DNA from: Datisca glomerata
Taxonomy: Eukaryota > Streptophyta > Magnoliopsida > Cucurbitales > Datiscaceae
Length of the DNA stretch: 64,000 bases
Direction: 5' to 3'
Assembly (NCBI GenBank): GCA_003255025.1
Contig: QANY01005674.1
Location: 1-64,000, forward strand
Shown here: positions 23,565 through 36,330 of the stretch, in pieces
Numbering within the stretch: position 1 is the stretch's first letter
How the letters are laid out: every line of letters starts with the position of its first letter
Position numbers and translations under genes: made by a program
The notes under the pieces: model-generated
What the model was told of the DNA's origin: nothing
Seen by the model: the letters and a program-made list of their open reading frames with translations, nothing else
Database searches by the model: none

Positions 23565-23870
23565 TTCAGAGGAGGTATTGCTCCTCATGAAAAATCACTT
23601 GTAGATTTTTAGAGGAAGCTTTGAAAAAAGAAGAAAATCATCTGCGTAAAGAAACTGAGTCGGAGCACGCATCCCAATTAGAGAAGAAATCAGAAACAAC
23701 GATCCTGGATCTACCAGCTGTGAAAGATATATTCTGAAAAAGTCTTCATCCAAACAAAAAAGATGAAGGGAAAGGGGATCACCATGTTGTACACTTCGCG
23801 AACATCAGAAAAAGCCCTTAGGAGATCCATTGATAAGCACCGAAATCTAAAATGGGGATTTCCTGAAGAG
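23565..23870 (-). pseudogene. LINE reverse transcriptase fragment, antisense
   Basis: The plus-strand text from 'atcacttgtagatttttagag' to 'ccattgataagcacc' matches 46,053-46,305, which encodes the RT core on the minus strand. Here the counterpart of the catalytic YADD word is 'FLYADDF' (near 23,635-23,655) within broken frames, and 'INGSPKGFF'-like sequence lies near 23,825. Several indels relative to the other copy make it non-functional. Confidence 0.75.
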
Positions 23871-24086
23871 ATTATCGTAAAAGAAGAAACCATGAATGGA
23901 TGATGATCAGATTGTAATATCGGTAGAGTAATTCAAGTGACCTCAGACCAAGTATCAAGGAACGAAGTAGAGCAAAGAGCCCTATCCAAACGAGAAAGAA
24001 CCATACCTCGACGGCTCCTAATGCAGGTAGGAACTCTAAATAGATCTATGCTTGATATAATTCACACTACCATAGACAAAAGAAAT

Positions 24087-24740
24087 TCATTCGGTAAAAC
24101 CACCTAAACTAGTAGAATTAGTAACATATTGGATATGAGATAAAATGACCATAGTATCTTGAATAGCAGAAGATCTAATGATCCATAATTTAGAAAAAAT
24201 GATGGTATTGGAACAAATGTAATGTAACCCAAGGGAGCTCCATAAAGTAGAAGCAACTGAATTGAAGTTACAAAAAGGTTTGGTGTTGTAAACAAAATAC
24301 GGCTTATGATGAAAACAAAATTCTTTCAAAGCTCGTTGAGTATCACAATTTGTAATACCTCTACAATTTCAAAACTTGTTGAATAACCCTAGTCTTGTGT
24401 GTGTTGGCTATGATAACAACATTTTTGTTATTCTTTTTGCCTTGTCTGGCAGAAATACCTTCCAATCAGAACTTTCTTTCTTATCAGCGCAAGAGACTTC
24501 CCCTTGAACATCAGTGTGAGAGAAATCTGACTAAGTATTCTCGCTATCAAACTCTGGGTGAGTTGCATCTTAAAGGGGAGGATTCAAACCTTCAATGGGT
24601 GAAAGTCTCAAATGGTCAACAACATGATCATTTGAGATTTGTACATTATTTTGATCAACCTGAAATGACAGAATTGAAACCTCTAAAGGATCATCTGCGG
24701 GAGCTAATGGAGTGTTCACATTTACATCATCATTGTTGGA
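24087..24740 (-). pseudogene. LINE endonuclease start and upstream linker, first copy (antisense)
   Basis: Minus-strand text near 24,370 reads 'NCRGI', the start of the plant LINE apurinic-type endonuclease ('WNCRGL'). It is followed by an 80-codon frame starting 'MKEFCFHHKPYFV', with the 'LxCSN' and tryptophan words of that domain. Upstream on that strand (24,395-24,740) lies the end of the preceding coding part, with 'HLRLSPI' and 'QFDSENT'-like words. The endonuclease nicks target DNA during LINE insertion. Truncated and frameshifted. Confidence 0.6.
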
Positions 24741-24789
24741 CTTTGTCAGAATACGAGGACTGGTTTAGGAAACATCTAAAGATCCCTAA

Positions 24790-25320
24790 TTGAGGATAAA
24801 CGCTGGCATTGGAACAAATGTAATGTAACCGAAGGGAGCTACGTAAAGTAGAGGTAACTGAATCGAAGCAACAAAAAGGTTCGGCGATGCAAACAAAATC
24901 TGGCTTAAAACAAAATTCTTTCAAAGCTCGTTGAATCTCACAATCTATAATACCTCTACAATTTAAAAGCTTGTTGAAAAGCCTTGGTCTTGGGTGTGTT
25001 GGCTATGATAACAATATTTTTATTATCTTTTTTCCTTGTCTAGTAGAAAGCACATTCCAATAAGAATTTTCTTTATTATCAGCCCAATAGACTTCCATTT
25101 GAACATCAGTATGAGAGAAATATGACTCAGTATTATCACTATCAAATTGTGGGTGAGTTGCATCTTGAAGTGGAGGATTTGGACCTTCAATGGGTGAAAG
25201 TCTCAAATGGTCAACAACATAATCATTTGAGATTTCTAAAGGATGATATGGTGGACCTATGGAGTGTTCACATTGCATCACGACTTCGTCAAGATATGAG
25301 GACTAATCGGCCTTGTTGAA
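24790..25320 (-). pseudogene. LINE endonuclease start and upstream linker, second copy (antisense)
   Basis: This duplicates 24,209-24,740 at an offset of about 600 bases. It contains 'MKEFCFKPDFVCIAEPFC' (24,924 down), where 'AEP' keeps the endonuclease glutamate lost in the first copy, and a 92-codon upstream frame (25,281-25,003) with 'VVDHLRLSPIEGPNPPL'. Function before the endonuclease is not recognised; by position it is the end of ORF1 or the ORF2 leader. Confidence 0.6.
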
Positions 25321-26300
25321 CTAGAAATGTTTTCTGACCATTTTTATAGTTTGAGCTTGAAAGTTGGCTTTAGTTGTCATTTTCTGTAGACTATGTGAGC
25401 TAAAGACATATTTACTTGATTTCGTTTTCATAAAAAAGAATTTTGCTTAATTGAATTGCAAATGGTTATTTTCGTCTCACTTAATTTGGTAGTTGGTTAA
25501 AATTATATATCTTTCATACTCATCTAACTGTTATCATTGTGTCGTCATCAATCTTTTTTAATATATCTATATGTACAAGGACATACTACTATATATAATA
25601 TATTTACACTCTATTATTAATGGTTTTCCAGATCTTCATCTTCTTGCGATTGATGCCTTGGTTCTCGTTCTAGTTGATGTTCACTAGACACATGATTGCA
25701 TGAAGCTTATCTCTCCTAGGCCATGAAATTCACCATCCATTGTTGCGAAGTCATCTACGCATAGCATAAAGCTCCATTTGTGGCAAAAAAAACTCTCCAT
25801 CCATGACCCGAAGCTCTTCAACTATTGCTAGGAAGCGCATTGTCCATGATCGTGGTCTTCTAATCGTGAAAGATGAAGGCCTTGAGCGTCGAAATGGCAG
25901 CACTTGCATGAAAATTAGGGTTTATTCCTTTGAATGGATGTTGTAAATGGATTTTCTCTCTACTAATTTCAAGAATATCGAATGTATATAATGTGAATAA
26001 AAGACTAAGAAATTTGTGTATAAAAGTGGGAGTTCGTACACATTCAATTGCCCTTTTCTCGATATAATGGGAGATATTTATAGGTATTCTACTTCAGTCC
26101 ATTTTACATATACTTAATAAGATAAAACAAATATTCATTAAGATAGAGTTTGTTAGCCAAATCGTGGAGGTAAAATAATCCCCTTGACCGAATATGGTCC
26201 TTCTTTGACTCCCTCGTCATCTTCAGTTGTTTTCGTGTCCTTAGTGTCTTTCAATGTCGTCTACCTTCTCTCTACCTTTTGACAGCCTGGAATCCTTGAC
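25321..26300. other. Unassigned, possibly LTR-like spacer
   Basis: Between 25,640 and 26,290 the text resembles an LTR or promoter region: 'aaattagggttta' near 25,914 and 'gagatatttataggta' near 26,068. No partner, coding domain or clean ends were found. From 25,321 to 25,640 nothing is recognised. Confidence 0.2.
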
Positions 26301-27212
26301 TTCACAGTCTGACTTAGTGAGTAGTAGTGATGAATTAACATACATACAAATGAGAACAAAAATAAAATTTATTTATATAAAAAAAAAAGAACAGAACAAT
26401 TGAGTGTAAAAGACAAAGTTAAGTTTTTAAAAAAATGAGTCAAAATTAGAGAATCAATAAACACAAGAAATTTGAAAAGTATCATAATAATTTATTCTTA
26501 AATAAAAATTAATAATTAATATATCAATCAAAATAATTAAGTATTTTTATTTCAATTTATTTGGTGAATGTATTTTTATTTCATTTTATTTGGTGAATCG
26601 GTTCAATGTATGTGGAAATATGTGTCAGTTGATCGCATTGAAGGTTATCAAATAATAAAAGATAGCAATGTTTTTCTTCTCATGTGATACTTAACCTATT
26701 ATTATCAATTAAAATTAATATTTAATATATTAATAAGAATAATTAATATATTTGTATTTAATTTTATTAAATAAACATATTTAATGTATGTATAAGTATA
26801 TGTGCCAACCAGTCACATTTAAGCATGTCAAATCATAAAAGTAGTATTGAAATAATAAATTATGCCTAAATATTTATAAAATGACTATTGTGTCGTGTTA
26901 CTCTTAATATATTATTATTGAATACATGTCTTATAGATAGATGCAATTTTATATGATTTGCTAAAGAATTACAGTATCTCTATTTTGATTTAATGAAATA
27001 ATGCAATTTCAACGGACAAACCTTCAATTTTGTCTACAGTTATACTATATTTTTTTATAATAATACTTTTTCAATTTATACCTATAATAGATTCATTCAC
27101 CTCCTATTAGTTTAAGAACTATATATTCATTATCATCATGCATTCGTGACATATATAAATTAAACTTGAAAATTCTTGAACTATACGTGTTTATTATAAG
27201 AGTTAATTTGAA

Positions 27213-27414
27213 AGTTCTAAAAAATTCATTAATTTAATGAAAATCCCTTTTCAAAGTTAAAAATCAAGAAAAGAATTAAGTTTATAAGTAATGTAGTTCA
27301 TTTTCAACAAGAAAGTTATTAATTTTTTAACCGGTGTATAATGAATCAATATAATTTATAATAAATGAAACTGTATAAACTATTCGCATGCTCATAGTAT
27401 ACACATAATATGTG
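27213..27414. repeat. Local direct duplication in R1, first copy (up to a single N)
   Basis: The 202 bases from 'agttctaaaaaattcat' to 'ataatatgtg' are repeated at 27,416-27,610, and a lone N at 27,415 sits exactly on the junction. R2 has the segment only once. Confidence 0.9.
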
Positions 27415-27415
27415 N

Positions 27416-27610
27416 AGTTCTAAAAAATTCATGACTTTAATGAAAATCCCTTTTCAAAGTCAAAAATCAAGAAAATAATTAAGTTTATAACTAATGTAGT
27501 TCATTGTCAACAAGAAAGTTATTAATTTTTTAATAAATGAATCAATATAATTTATAATAAATGAAACTGTATAAACTATTCGCATGCTCATAGTATACAC
27601 ATAATATGTG
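27416..27610. repeat. Local direct duplication in R1, second copy
   Basis: Near-identical to 27,213-27,414, with a short deletion ('ccggtg' region missing). Confidence 0.9.
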
Positions 27611-27620
27611 GCCTTAAAGA

Positions 27621-28600
27621 TCTTTGCCAACTTCTAATCTTCCTAATTAGAAATTTTATATATTGAAGGAGAATTTTATATATAAATTTCTAAATTTTGA
27701 ATATGTGAGGATAGTTACACATTCGGTACTGTGACGTCATATTATTATTTTTGTTAAAGGCAAATATATTCAACTAAAAGAAATACACTATACAAGAGGT
27801 ATCACCCATGTAAACAAAAGACAGACGAAGTTCAAAAGCATCAAATTCCTAACTTACTAAAAAAATCTCAAGCAACCCCTATGTCTACTCAATTTTATGA
27901 TTAACAGATGAATTCTCTATCTTCCTAAAAGACCATGCCCTCTCTCTAATCATCCTAACTATACATAAGAAATTAGTATTACTATCTCTCATATCCCCAT
28001 CAAAATATCTACTATTCATTTCTAACCAAATTAAATAGACAAAACCCGTGAAAGTTATATTATATTTGTTTGTTAGTACCTTATTAAAATGTATTTTCAA
28101 GTAAAGTCTAACTTTGACTCATCGATCATGGTAAAGTCTTTTTCTAAGTAGTATAATTCGAACTCAAGATGTCTTATATGTTATTTATGGGTGTGGAAGC
28201 TTTTAACTAACCACACTAACCTATCTCATCTGTTTAACTGTAAATATGAGAAAATAATTTTTTTGACATAATGTGTCATTTTTTCTTTAGATCTAGAATA
28301 GTTTTTAAGTCTAATATATTTACATTAACGTTAATATTAATTCCAAAGTATATGTATATATTTTCAAATTACACACGTGTGAAGCGCATGCTTTTTAACT
28401 GATTCAACTCAAATTTATTATATATATTCCAACTCTGCTGTGTGGACTGTAACAAATGTTGTAAATATATGAAAATTGAGGATCATAAATATATATATTT
28501 TATTTTTTATGTAACGTTTCTAGGAGCTTAATTTCTTTGATATTAATAAGCTCAATTTTTTAAGGATAATGATTCTTAAATTAAATCGGTCACTCATAAA
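27621..28600. other. Spacer without recognised features
   Basis: AT-rich, no repeat partner or gene seen. A 71-codon antisense frame at 28,100-27,885 is not recognised. Confidence 0.4.
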
Positions 28601-28605
28601 TTTCC

Positions 28606-28735
28606 TATCACACATTTCACATTTTTTCATAGAACATTTTTCACATTGTTTCCTTTCACATTTTTCACGTGGTGCCTATCACATTTTTCACATTATTGGT
28701 TATCACATTTTGCACACATTGCTCACTTGTACATT
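28606..28735. repeat. Short degenerate minisatellite (cacattttt units)
   Basis: About five imperfect units built on 'atcacatttttcacatt' with variable linkers. The following 28,736-29,060 has the look of an LTR R/U5 region ('gagtgagcaag', 'gtaagtgtttgattg') but no partner. Confidence 0.5.
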
Positions 28736-29060
28736 TTGAAGTCTATAAACCTCATCTTCATTTTAACACACATCAATAACTTCAATTCTTTCTATCCTCT
28801 TTATAATTTCATGCTCACTTAAGTCACTAGAAAGTTTTTTGGACTTTTTACCTTGCAAAGTTTTTGAGTGAGCAAGATTATCTTTGTGACTTAAAATTGT
28901 GAGATTAACTCTTGCGAGTGTATACTTTGTAAGAGATCACTAAATGTCAATCGAGCAAGTATTGTAAGTGTTTGATTGAACTGAGAAACATTCAAGCTAA
29001 CTTGTTTACTATTTTCTTTTCTGTATTTTTATTTATATATCACTCTGAAAGTGCACGAAT

Positions 29061-30360
29061 TAGATTTTTGTGACACACACTTGTAGGGCCAGTATAAATT
29101 GTTGGTTTTAAGGACTTATTGTGCATATTGTATCATGTCTCCATCAATGCATAAATAATCTTTATTATCATGATTTTAAAGGGGACATTTTTTCTCCAAT
29201 GGTAGTCTAGTGCTCATCATGTGACGGTACTTGTGATCTCCTCATGATATAATTGAAAATTTTTTGTGCATAGTGTGCTTCATAGGCGCATTAGATCTAA
29301 AGACAAGAAGGATATTGTTATGTTGAATTTTATGAGCTTCCTTTTTCATACCCAACAACTCCCTTCGCAACGGCTTCTCCTCACCAAGTTCTTCTTCACT
29401 GCTAAAGAAACACATATCTATTTGATTATTGACCTCTTAAAGCATGTGTGTCCTATCCTATTTGTTCTTTACTTCGAGAGCTACATATTTTTAGCAGTTA
29501 TATTAATATGGGACCTGCATTGGTTTTCAAGTAGTCACTGTAACAATAGAATTCCACAAGGAGCCAATTAGAACCTGGAATTTCTTAACCGAGTGATAAC
29601 ATTTTGATCTTAGAATGTTATTTGGAAATTCCTTGTCCATTAGATGATTATGTTATGAGACGTTTTTCTAAAGACTTTATATACATTTGTTTCCTTCATA
29701 TGCTTGTCAAGTGATAGTTATGTTTTTTATGTGACCTTGAATTTTGACTATTTTTCTCTCTTATTTTTCCTTTGTCAAAGTTATCATTCTTTATTTTTCT
29801 ACATTTTTGACATGCTTGATTTCATTAGATAAGTTCCCATCAGAGATATTATCTTATTGATATCTCATCTTGTTAACTTGGTTGATGGACAGAGGAAAGG
29901 CAAACTTCTTTGAGAGAAGGGTTAGAGATTATCAAAAATACTTATTTAGCAATTGCAAACCTTCTGATATATATTGAAATATGTCTGAGAAGTAAAAGTG
30001 TAGACCTTAAAGTAACCTGCATTATATGATTTCTATATTTAACCTTTCCACATGGAATATTCTGCTTCTTACTGTTCTTTTATTAGCTCTTCGATTCAAG
30101 AAATTTCAAGGATGCTTGAGAGTTTTGTGATTCCTGATTAATTATGTGGCGGGTGTAACCCATTAGTTTGTATGAGAAAGGTTTGTAAATGACTGAATCC
30201 ACAATAAATTTTCATTTAGACACATATGTTGAACTAAAAATATGAGGAACTAGTCAGACAAAGCCAGAATACATGGGTTATAAAAAAAATGGTTGCTTAA
30301 TAATAATATATAATACTTCACAACACTTGTGATATTAGACTAATGTGTGGGTTACATTGT
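29061..30360. other. Spacer, no gene recognised
   Basis: A 101-codon plus frame at 29,266-29,571 uses a GTG start and resembles no known family; it is hydrophobic and cysteine-poor. Nothing else was recognised. Confidence 0.35.
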
Positions 30361-30371
30361 GTTTGTTCTAG

Positions 30372-30421
30372 GTTAGCTGGTTTGGTGGAGAGTCTGAATC
30401 TGACACATGTGATTACTGGAG
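30372..30421 (+). other. Isolated exon-like segment
   Basis: Fifty bases lie between an acceptor-like 'gtttgttctag' and a donor-like 'gtaaga'. Two frames are open, one reading LAGLVESLNLTHVITG. No adjoining exon or protein family is recognised, so it may be chance. Confidence 0.2.
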
Positions 30422-30429
30422 GTAAGACA

Positions 30430-31037
30430 AGTTTATTCCCTTGCATGACCTTTGAGTTTGGATAATCCCTCATGTTGGTAAAAACTATTGTAGGCTTGTA
30501 ATTGAAAGTGATGAAAATACAAGGAAGCAAGATAAGAGAATCCGACTTTCAGCATATGGACATTAGTGGGTTATCTACACAGTCATAACAAGAAATACAA
30601 TCGGATTGCTGAGGAACAACGAGAGATGGGAATGATATCCTATTATTGTGCCAGTGTGACAATATGTTACTTCAAAGCATGAAAGGCCATTGATGGTGCA
30701 AGGAACTTGCTTCTCTTATAGATAATGTAGGCTATTTACATACCTTAATGTAAATTATTATATTTTACATTAGATAATTAAAATATGTGAGGTATCAGAG
30801 TGATCATACATTTTGATCGAAGTAATCTTTCATTTAGATTGGAGTCAACCTATCCTTAATCAACCATATAGGACCCAAGCCAAGTAAGGGCGGGTAGAGG
30901 GAAGAAGGGTCTCAAGCCCAAGCACATCACGAACACATGCAAATTGTAAAACGAGCTCTTTTGTACTAAGGCTACAAAACTAGCTGAACCAGCCCATTAA
31001 AATATAGGCCCAGACCGGCCCATAGTTGTACGATACT
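30430..31037. other. Spacer before block E2
   Basis: A GC-richer stretch at 30,870-31,030 ('gggcgggtagaggg', 'cccagaccggccca') looks like TE sequence, but its family cannot be told. No gene. Confidence 0.35.
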
Positions 31038-31657
31038 AATATAGGATTAGTTTAGTTAGTTTGTGATGGCTTAGATTAATAAGAAAACAAAAATGAATAT
31101 TAATATAGGATTAGTTTGTGTTCATATTTGGTGTTTGATTTGGAAATCTCTAAGTTAAGTTAGTTTCTAATTTATGGATTTGGGGTCAACAAGAGTATTA
31201 TGATTTCTGATTTGCGAATTGATGTTGAAAAACTTTTTAGGCATTATTTCTACTTTTTTATTTTTGCTTCTTGGCCTTTTGATTTTATTCCTTCCTAACA
31301 GTTCATCCTGGCCTGAATGTCGGGACGAACCAACCCATCCCGTGTGTGTTTTTTCCTTCCTACATGACGATATGAGACGAGAAATTTCTTACTCCATTTG
31401 GTTTATGACAGGATAAAACACCCTAAAATTTCATCCAGAACCGTCTCATGCACATCCCTAATAATAATTTTTATTTTAGAGGAATCATGTCAAAAGTCAT
31501 AACATTGAGGGTGTGTATCCATTTTTAAAAATTTAAAATTCTTTAATATTTTTAAAAATTCATGCATCACATACGTTTAGGGGAAGTTCTTAATTACTCA
31601 TATTTAATTATGATATTTTTCTTCCAACAAATTGTATGTTATCATCACAAATGGGGA
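31038..31657 (+). repeat. Repeat block E2, segment upstream of the LTR
   Basis: Matches 170-734 and 54,290-54,831. The first part of E1 (1-170) is missing here. A 65-codon frame at 31,219 ('SWPECRDEPTHPVCVFSFL') is a counterpart of the E1 and E3 frames but shows no constraint that would suggest a gene. Confidence 0.65.
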
Positions 31658-32545
31658 GTTCATCCTAATAAATGTGACAAATTTGATGATAATAAATAAT
31701 ATAAGGACTAATATTTGTTCAAGTGTTATGCTCTAAATAAAATGAAAATAAAGTCAAAACTCTTTATTGTAAGTGTTTATTGGAAAAGATTAAAGGATAT
31801 CTTAAACCGGCATTGTTAGATAGACATAACATATTGTGAAAAACTTGAAATATATTAAACAAACTTGAAATGGTTAACTCAAAGTTGTCAGAACTCGCCA
31901 TGTCAAAAGGATTCTAGAATCAAACTTAACCTCTCATGAACTAGGCTGCATCAGACCATGAGACTAAATTAGTAAAAATACTAAGATACTATTCACCTCC
32001 AGTTTAACATCTTAATCGACTCAAATTTAGATGATTTAGATCATCACAGCCAGCCCATTGATTCCTCAAATCGATAAACTAGTGGGTTTTAAAGGAAAGA
32101 ATCTTTCCATGTTTGGAACTAGTCCACATGTACCATTCCACTGGATTGTGCATCTCTTCCACACCTATGCATAACCCAATAGGCTCCTCATTTCAAACCT
32201 CTCTGACGAATATTGGTAAGGTTTGCCAATTTTTTATAGGCTTGTATTTTTAGCATTGATCTGTGGGAATTCTTAGCGAGAAGCTAAAAGATATTGTGAG
32301 CAAAAAATTGAGAGATCTACTCATTCAAAGAAGGAAGAGGTTTTGTAAGATATCAAAATCTCGACCGTGCATTATTTCCAATTGAATCCATAAACAAATA
32401 TAGTTTGTAAATGTCTAGTCTTCACCCATAAGAAGATCATGAGGGAAAATCTTCAAGGGAGGATCCCTGAAGCATGGACGTGGGGATAAGGTTTCCTGAA
32501 TCACGTAAAACTATCGCATCTTGAATCTCTCTTCTTTAAAATTTC
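31658..32545 (+). mobile_element. LTR copy B (SIRE-like Copia LTR remnant)
   Basis: Follows the polypurine word 'aaatggggag'. It contains 'gatgataataaataat' and ends with 'ggatccctgaagc', 'gacgtggggataa' and 'cacgtaaaac'. It carries a 110-base segment near 32,000-32,140 that copy A lacks and copy C has. No attached coding region. Confidence 0.55.
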
Positions 32546-34330
32546 AATTCCCTGCAATATTTATTCAATTTTCAACATGTACTAAATCAAGTATCATTTT
32601 TTATTTTCAGTTACTACTTGAGTAGTTTGTTTTAAAACATGTGTTTATAATATCATTACTTGATTGCTTTACTTTTTTGTTTATTTTATTTCAAGCAATT
32701 CATTTTTTGAATTCAAGTTCTTCCTTTTTTAATATTTCCCTTATAAAAGGGTGTCATACTGGTCTTACACATTTGACTTAGAGTTTGCTATTAGAAAATA
32801 TCAACAATTATTAAAAATGGTTACAATACTACTTGGACAATTCAAGTAACTGATATGATTACATGAAGAGTTCAAGTATATGTTATAATGAATTTAACCA
32901 TTAAAATAGTGAGAACCCAAAAAACAGAAGAATAAAAAAGTAAGAAAGAAGTGTTGATTTCATTGTAAATATAAATTAATTGTAAATTTTAAGTTTGATA
33001 TGACTAGGGGACTTGGGTATTAAAATTGGGAGTTGAGATTGTAAAAATATTGTGGGTCTGGGTTATAGATTTCTGATTTTTTTTAAAATAGTATATATAT
33101 TTGAAAGACTTTATGAAAGAATACAATTTTACAAACTATCCTTTGAGTTTCTTCTAATACTCTACCCTTTATCTTTGGTACCAACCACACAACAAACACC
33201 GACTGTACCTTTTTACAGCAAATTAAATTTTGTGATTCAGTTTGTACCTTTTTTGGGGAAACTATATGCATGGCCACTATATTTTATACCAAGTTTTAAT
33301 TTAGCCATTGCAATTAAAAACTCTAAAGATTAGCATAAACATTTATACATTTTCAATGTGGCCATTCCAACAGTCGCTGTTAGTATTTTCAAAATGTTAG
33401 CAGACGTGACATGTCAGTTATACACATGGCATGCACATCAACAAAATAGTGAGGTCCATGCATTAGTTCAAGACTACCAAAAAATAGTTTCCAAGTGCTC
33501 ATGCTCAAAAGAGATTCGATGAACTGGGGATTCTCCTCAAATCGATTTCTCTATTGTCATCTTATTCTATCATTGTTATTTAAAAAGATGAGGCACCACC
33601 ACATGCATTGATCATTTTCACATTCATGTGTTGTGTAAATGGTTATTCCTCCACAAGAGCTACATACATGATTATAATTTCTCATTTCTTTAGTTTCTCA
33701 TCAAAGAATCTTCTTAAAGTCTTGAAGTCTTTTGGTCAAGTGACATAGATAGGTGGTGATAGTAGCAATAATAAGAAAATTGTCTCTCTTCCTTGTGAGA
33801 AGTGGGCCTACTTAGAGGTGTTTGTCTTCTTTATCCAAACATTAGTAATGCTTTAACTATGTCAATCAGTAAAGAAATTTTAGCATATCTCTAGCATCCC
33901 TATTCCTTTAGAAGCCTCAATTATGTGCATGTCCCATGGTTACTTGTTACATATAGAGTGATGTAGGTTTCCATGCATGATCACCGTGCTCGCTCCACTC
34001 AATCTAGTTGGGTCTAGTCATTGATGTACTTGTACATTGTGCAACACCTAAAGGTGCGTGAACTAATTTATATTCAGATTCTTTAAATGCATTTTGTATT
34101 CTTTGGCTATACAATTGGTGAACATGTTCATCAGCCTCCCTTTTTTGTACCTACAGATTTGTATTTCAACCATTGTACATGGGATGTCAATTCCTTATTC
34201 ATCCTTTGTGATTTCCTTCCAAGGTTTAGGACGCTCACTCTTTTTCCGGACTCAAAGACCTTGGCACAGATGGAAGTCATTTTGTGAGCCAGTTATAACA
34301 GAACTCGTGGCTAAATAACATAACATGTGT
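32546..34330. repeat. Repeat block F, copy 1
   Basis: From about 32,800 this matches 55,430-56,850 (shared words 'agtgagaaccca', 'ctaggggacttgggtatt', 'gaggcaccacc'). A TATA-like 'cccttataaaaggg' at 32,742 has a relative at 52,976. An antisense peptide of about 25 residues, QRIQNAFKESEYKLVHAPLG, is kept in frame in both copies; in this copy it soon stops because of a 34-base insertion. Function unknown. Confidence 0.65.
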
Positions 34331-34629
34331 AAGCTCGTTCGATGAGTGACTTAGAGAACTCCCTCAAGCGCATAGAGTTATCATAAGCATGTGGTCTCAT
34401 ATCATAAAAAATGTATTATATGATATATTACACATTTTCTCTCATAAAATCAGGTCTTATGTTACTTAACTTTATTTGGGCATATGAGAATGAAAGTTGG
34501 GAACTGTTGGCAACCTCTTTGCTTTACATGGGCTCGAAAGTTAAAAGTGATTAAAAGAATTGAAGCTATATTGTCTTGCTGCTATCTAAACAACAATGTT
34601 GATCCTTCATTCTATAATCTGATTTGTCT

Positions 34630-36330
34630 CATTTGTGTTGAAACAAAACATATAGTATTTCATAACTAATGACATAGCCAAGTTTAATGTGGGTGCACAA
34701 ATTTTTGAAGAATAGTCTTTTGATTTTCTTTACCATATGTATGACTAACACTTGTCTATGATTAAAACATGTTTTTGATGTTGTCTGTTGTAGCTCTGAT
34801 ATATCATGTAATTTTTCTATTTGAACCCGATGAAGATAATTCTGCATTTTAGAATATGAATATGGAAATGCTTCTCTTTTTTTTAATACTCTTTTCTTTT
34901 ATTAACATTAGCACCTCTTTCAAGTTTAAAACTTGAAGTGTAAGATATATTGGATTATTAGTTCATTACGATTGAGTTTAATTAGTTTGTTTTAAATAAA
35001 ATGCCTTTTGTGCATGAACTAAAGTTATATACGACTCTGTACAGAGTAAAGTAAGAATTTTGATGAGTTTTTGGAATCAACATATCTAGTGTATATACTC
35101 TATATTCAGCTAATTTCTAGTGTTCTATATCTTTCCTTGTATTGTCATTAATTTATTTATTTTAATATCTTTTAATTTAAGTAATTGGAGTGAACTATTT
35201 TACTATGGTAGATACCCATATGTTTGCTGTATGTTAGAATTATGAGACTGATTATATTTTAAATAATCTATCTATTTTTGGAAATCATAGTTTATTCCAT
35301 AGATTGTGTTACACAATGGACCCTGCATTAATTTCATCATGCTTTATTGATGAAGATAGTTAGCTCCTTCTCTTATTCATATACATTGGGGATAATGATG
35401 ACGAAATGTGATCAATTATTGATCAAATATATTTCTAATATGTTTTTATTTCATTTGGACCATTAAATTAAGCATGACATATTTTGGTATTTTTTCAGAT
35501 TTGGGCCGCTTTTTTATAACAAGCTAAACTTTATTGATGAAAAAGGACAAGGACAGAAGAAAGGAAAAAAGAAAAAGGGGAAAGGAAAAGGAAAAAAAGG
35601 GGAAAGAAGGGAAAAAAAGAAAAAGAGAAAAATAAAAAAGGAAAAAAAGAAAACGAAGAAAAAAAAGGAAAAAAAATAGGTTTGGATGGTTTTTGGTTGA
35701 CAAGTATGGATGGGAAACTTGCTTGCAAGCATCTTGAGTATTAGAAGAATTTTCTTACAACTCGAAGTGACATATTTCATAAGGTTGTACTTGTATAGCC
35801 CTGTTAGTTTTCTTTTGTTTATAAAAATATACCTTTCACCGATAAAAAAATAAGGTCATACTTTTATGTTTTATATTTCTTTAATTATTTTTGTGGTTCT
35901 TACAGGAATCTTATTTTTTAAGGCATGCTTCTCGGGTTAGATAAGTTGCATTTTTTTTAGGATTCAAGCGCATCTTCAACGATGAAAATGGTGAAGTTTT
36001 TTGTCCACCAAGCAGGTTTCTTCCGTATTGTATGAGCGAAAAGACATATAACTAAATTGAAAAGTGATATATACAACTTTCCAATTCAATATATTTATCA
36101 ACTGTAGGGAATCTTTATATTTTAGGATTAATTCCATGCATTGATTGCCATAATTTTATTGTTTTTCATGACATCCTTTTACTTGTTGACATAGTTGTCT
36201 ATTCTTTCATCCATTAACTATGGTTGCTTTTTTTAGCAATTTAAATATTTTGTTGATGTTATATGTTGTCACGTCTGCCTTATCATGTAATTTTTTTCTA
36301 TTTGAAGCGAATGGAGATAATCTTTTTGTC
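34630..36330. repeat. Tandem unit D1
   Basis: A unit of about 1.7 kb repeats next to itself (D2, 36,331-38,060) at offsets of 1690-1830 bases. Landmarks are 'tttaccatatgtatgac', 'gatatattggattatta', 'acgactctgtacag', an A/G tract, and 'gtgcatcttcaacg'-type words. No coding domain. The left part of S2 lies in D2 and the unit's first third occurs a third time at 38,060-38,290. Confidence 0.75.

Larger units (their letters stand above)
26310..27620. repeat. AT-rich repeat block R, copy 1
   Basis: It matches 48,715-50,177. It begins 'gtgagtagtagtgatgaatta' in both and ends near 'ccttaaag'. In about 215 bases I count roughly 25 differences (about 88% identity). Inside it, a loose 190-base unit with 'attaatatttaatatat' and 'ttttatttggtgaat' words appears twice (26,500 and 26,705). 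No coding potential. Origin unknown. Confidence 0.7.

Noticed and set aside
28606..28735. Possible CRISPR-like array from repeated 'cacattttt' words
   Set aside because: Irregular units in a plant nuclear context; simply a degenerate minisatellite.
29266..29571. 101-codon frame
   Set aside because: GTG start, no homologue recognised, no splice or promoter context.
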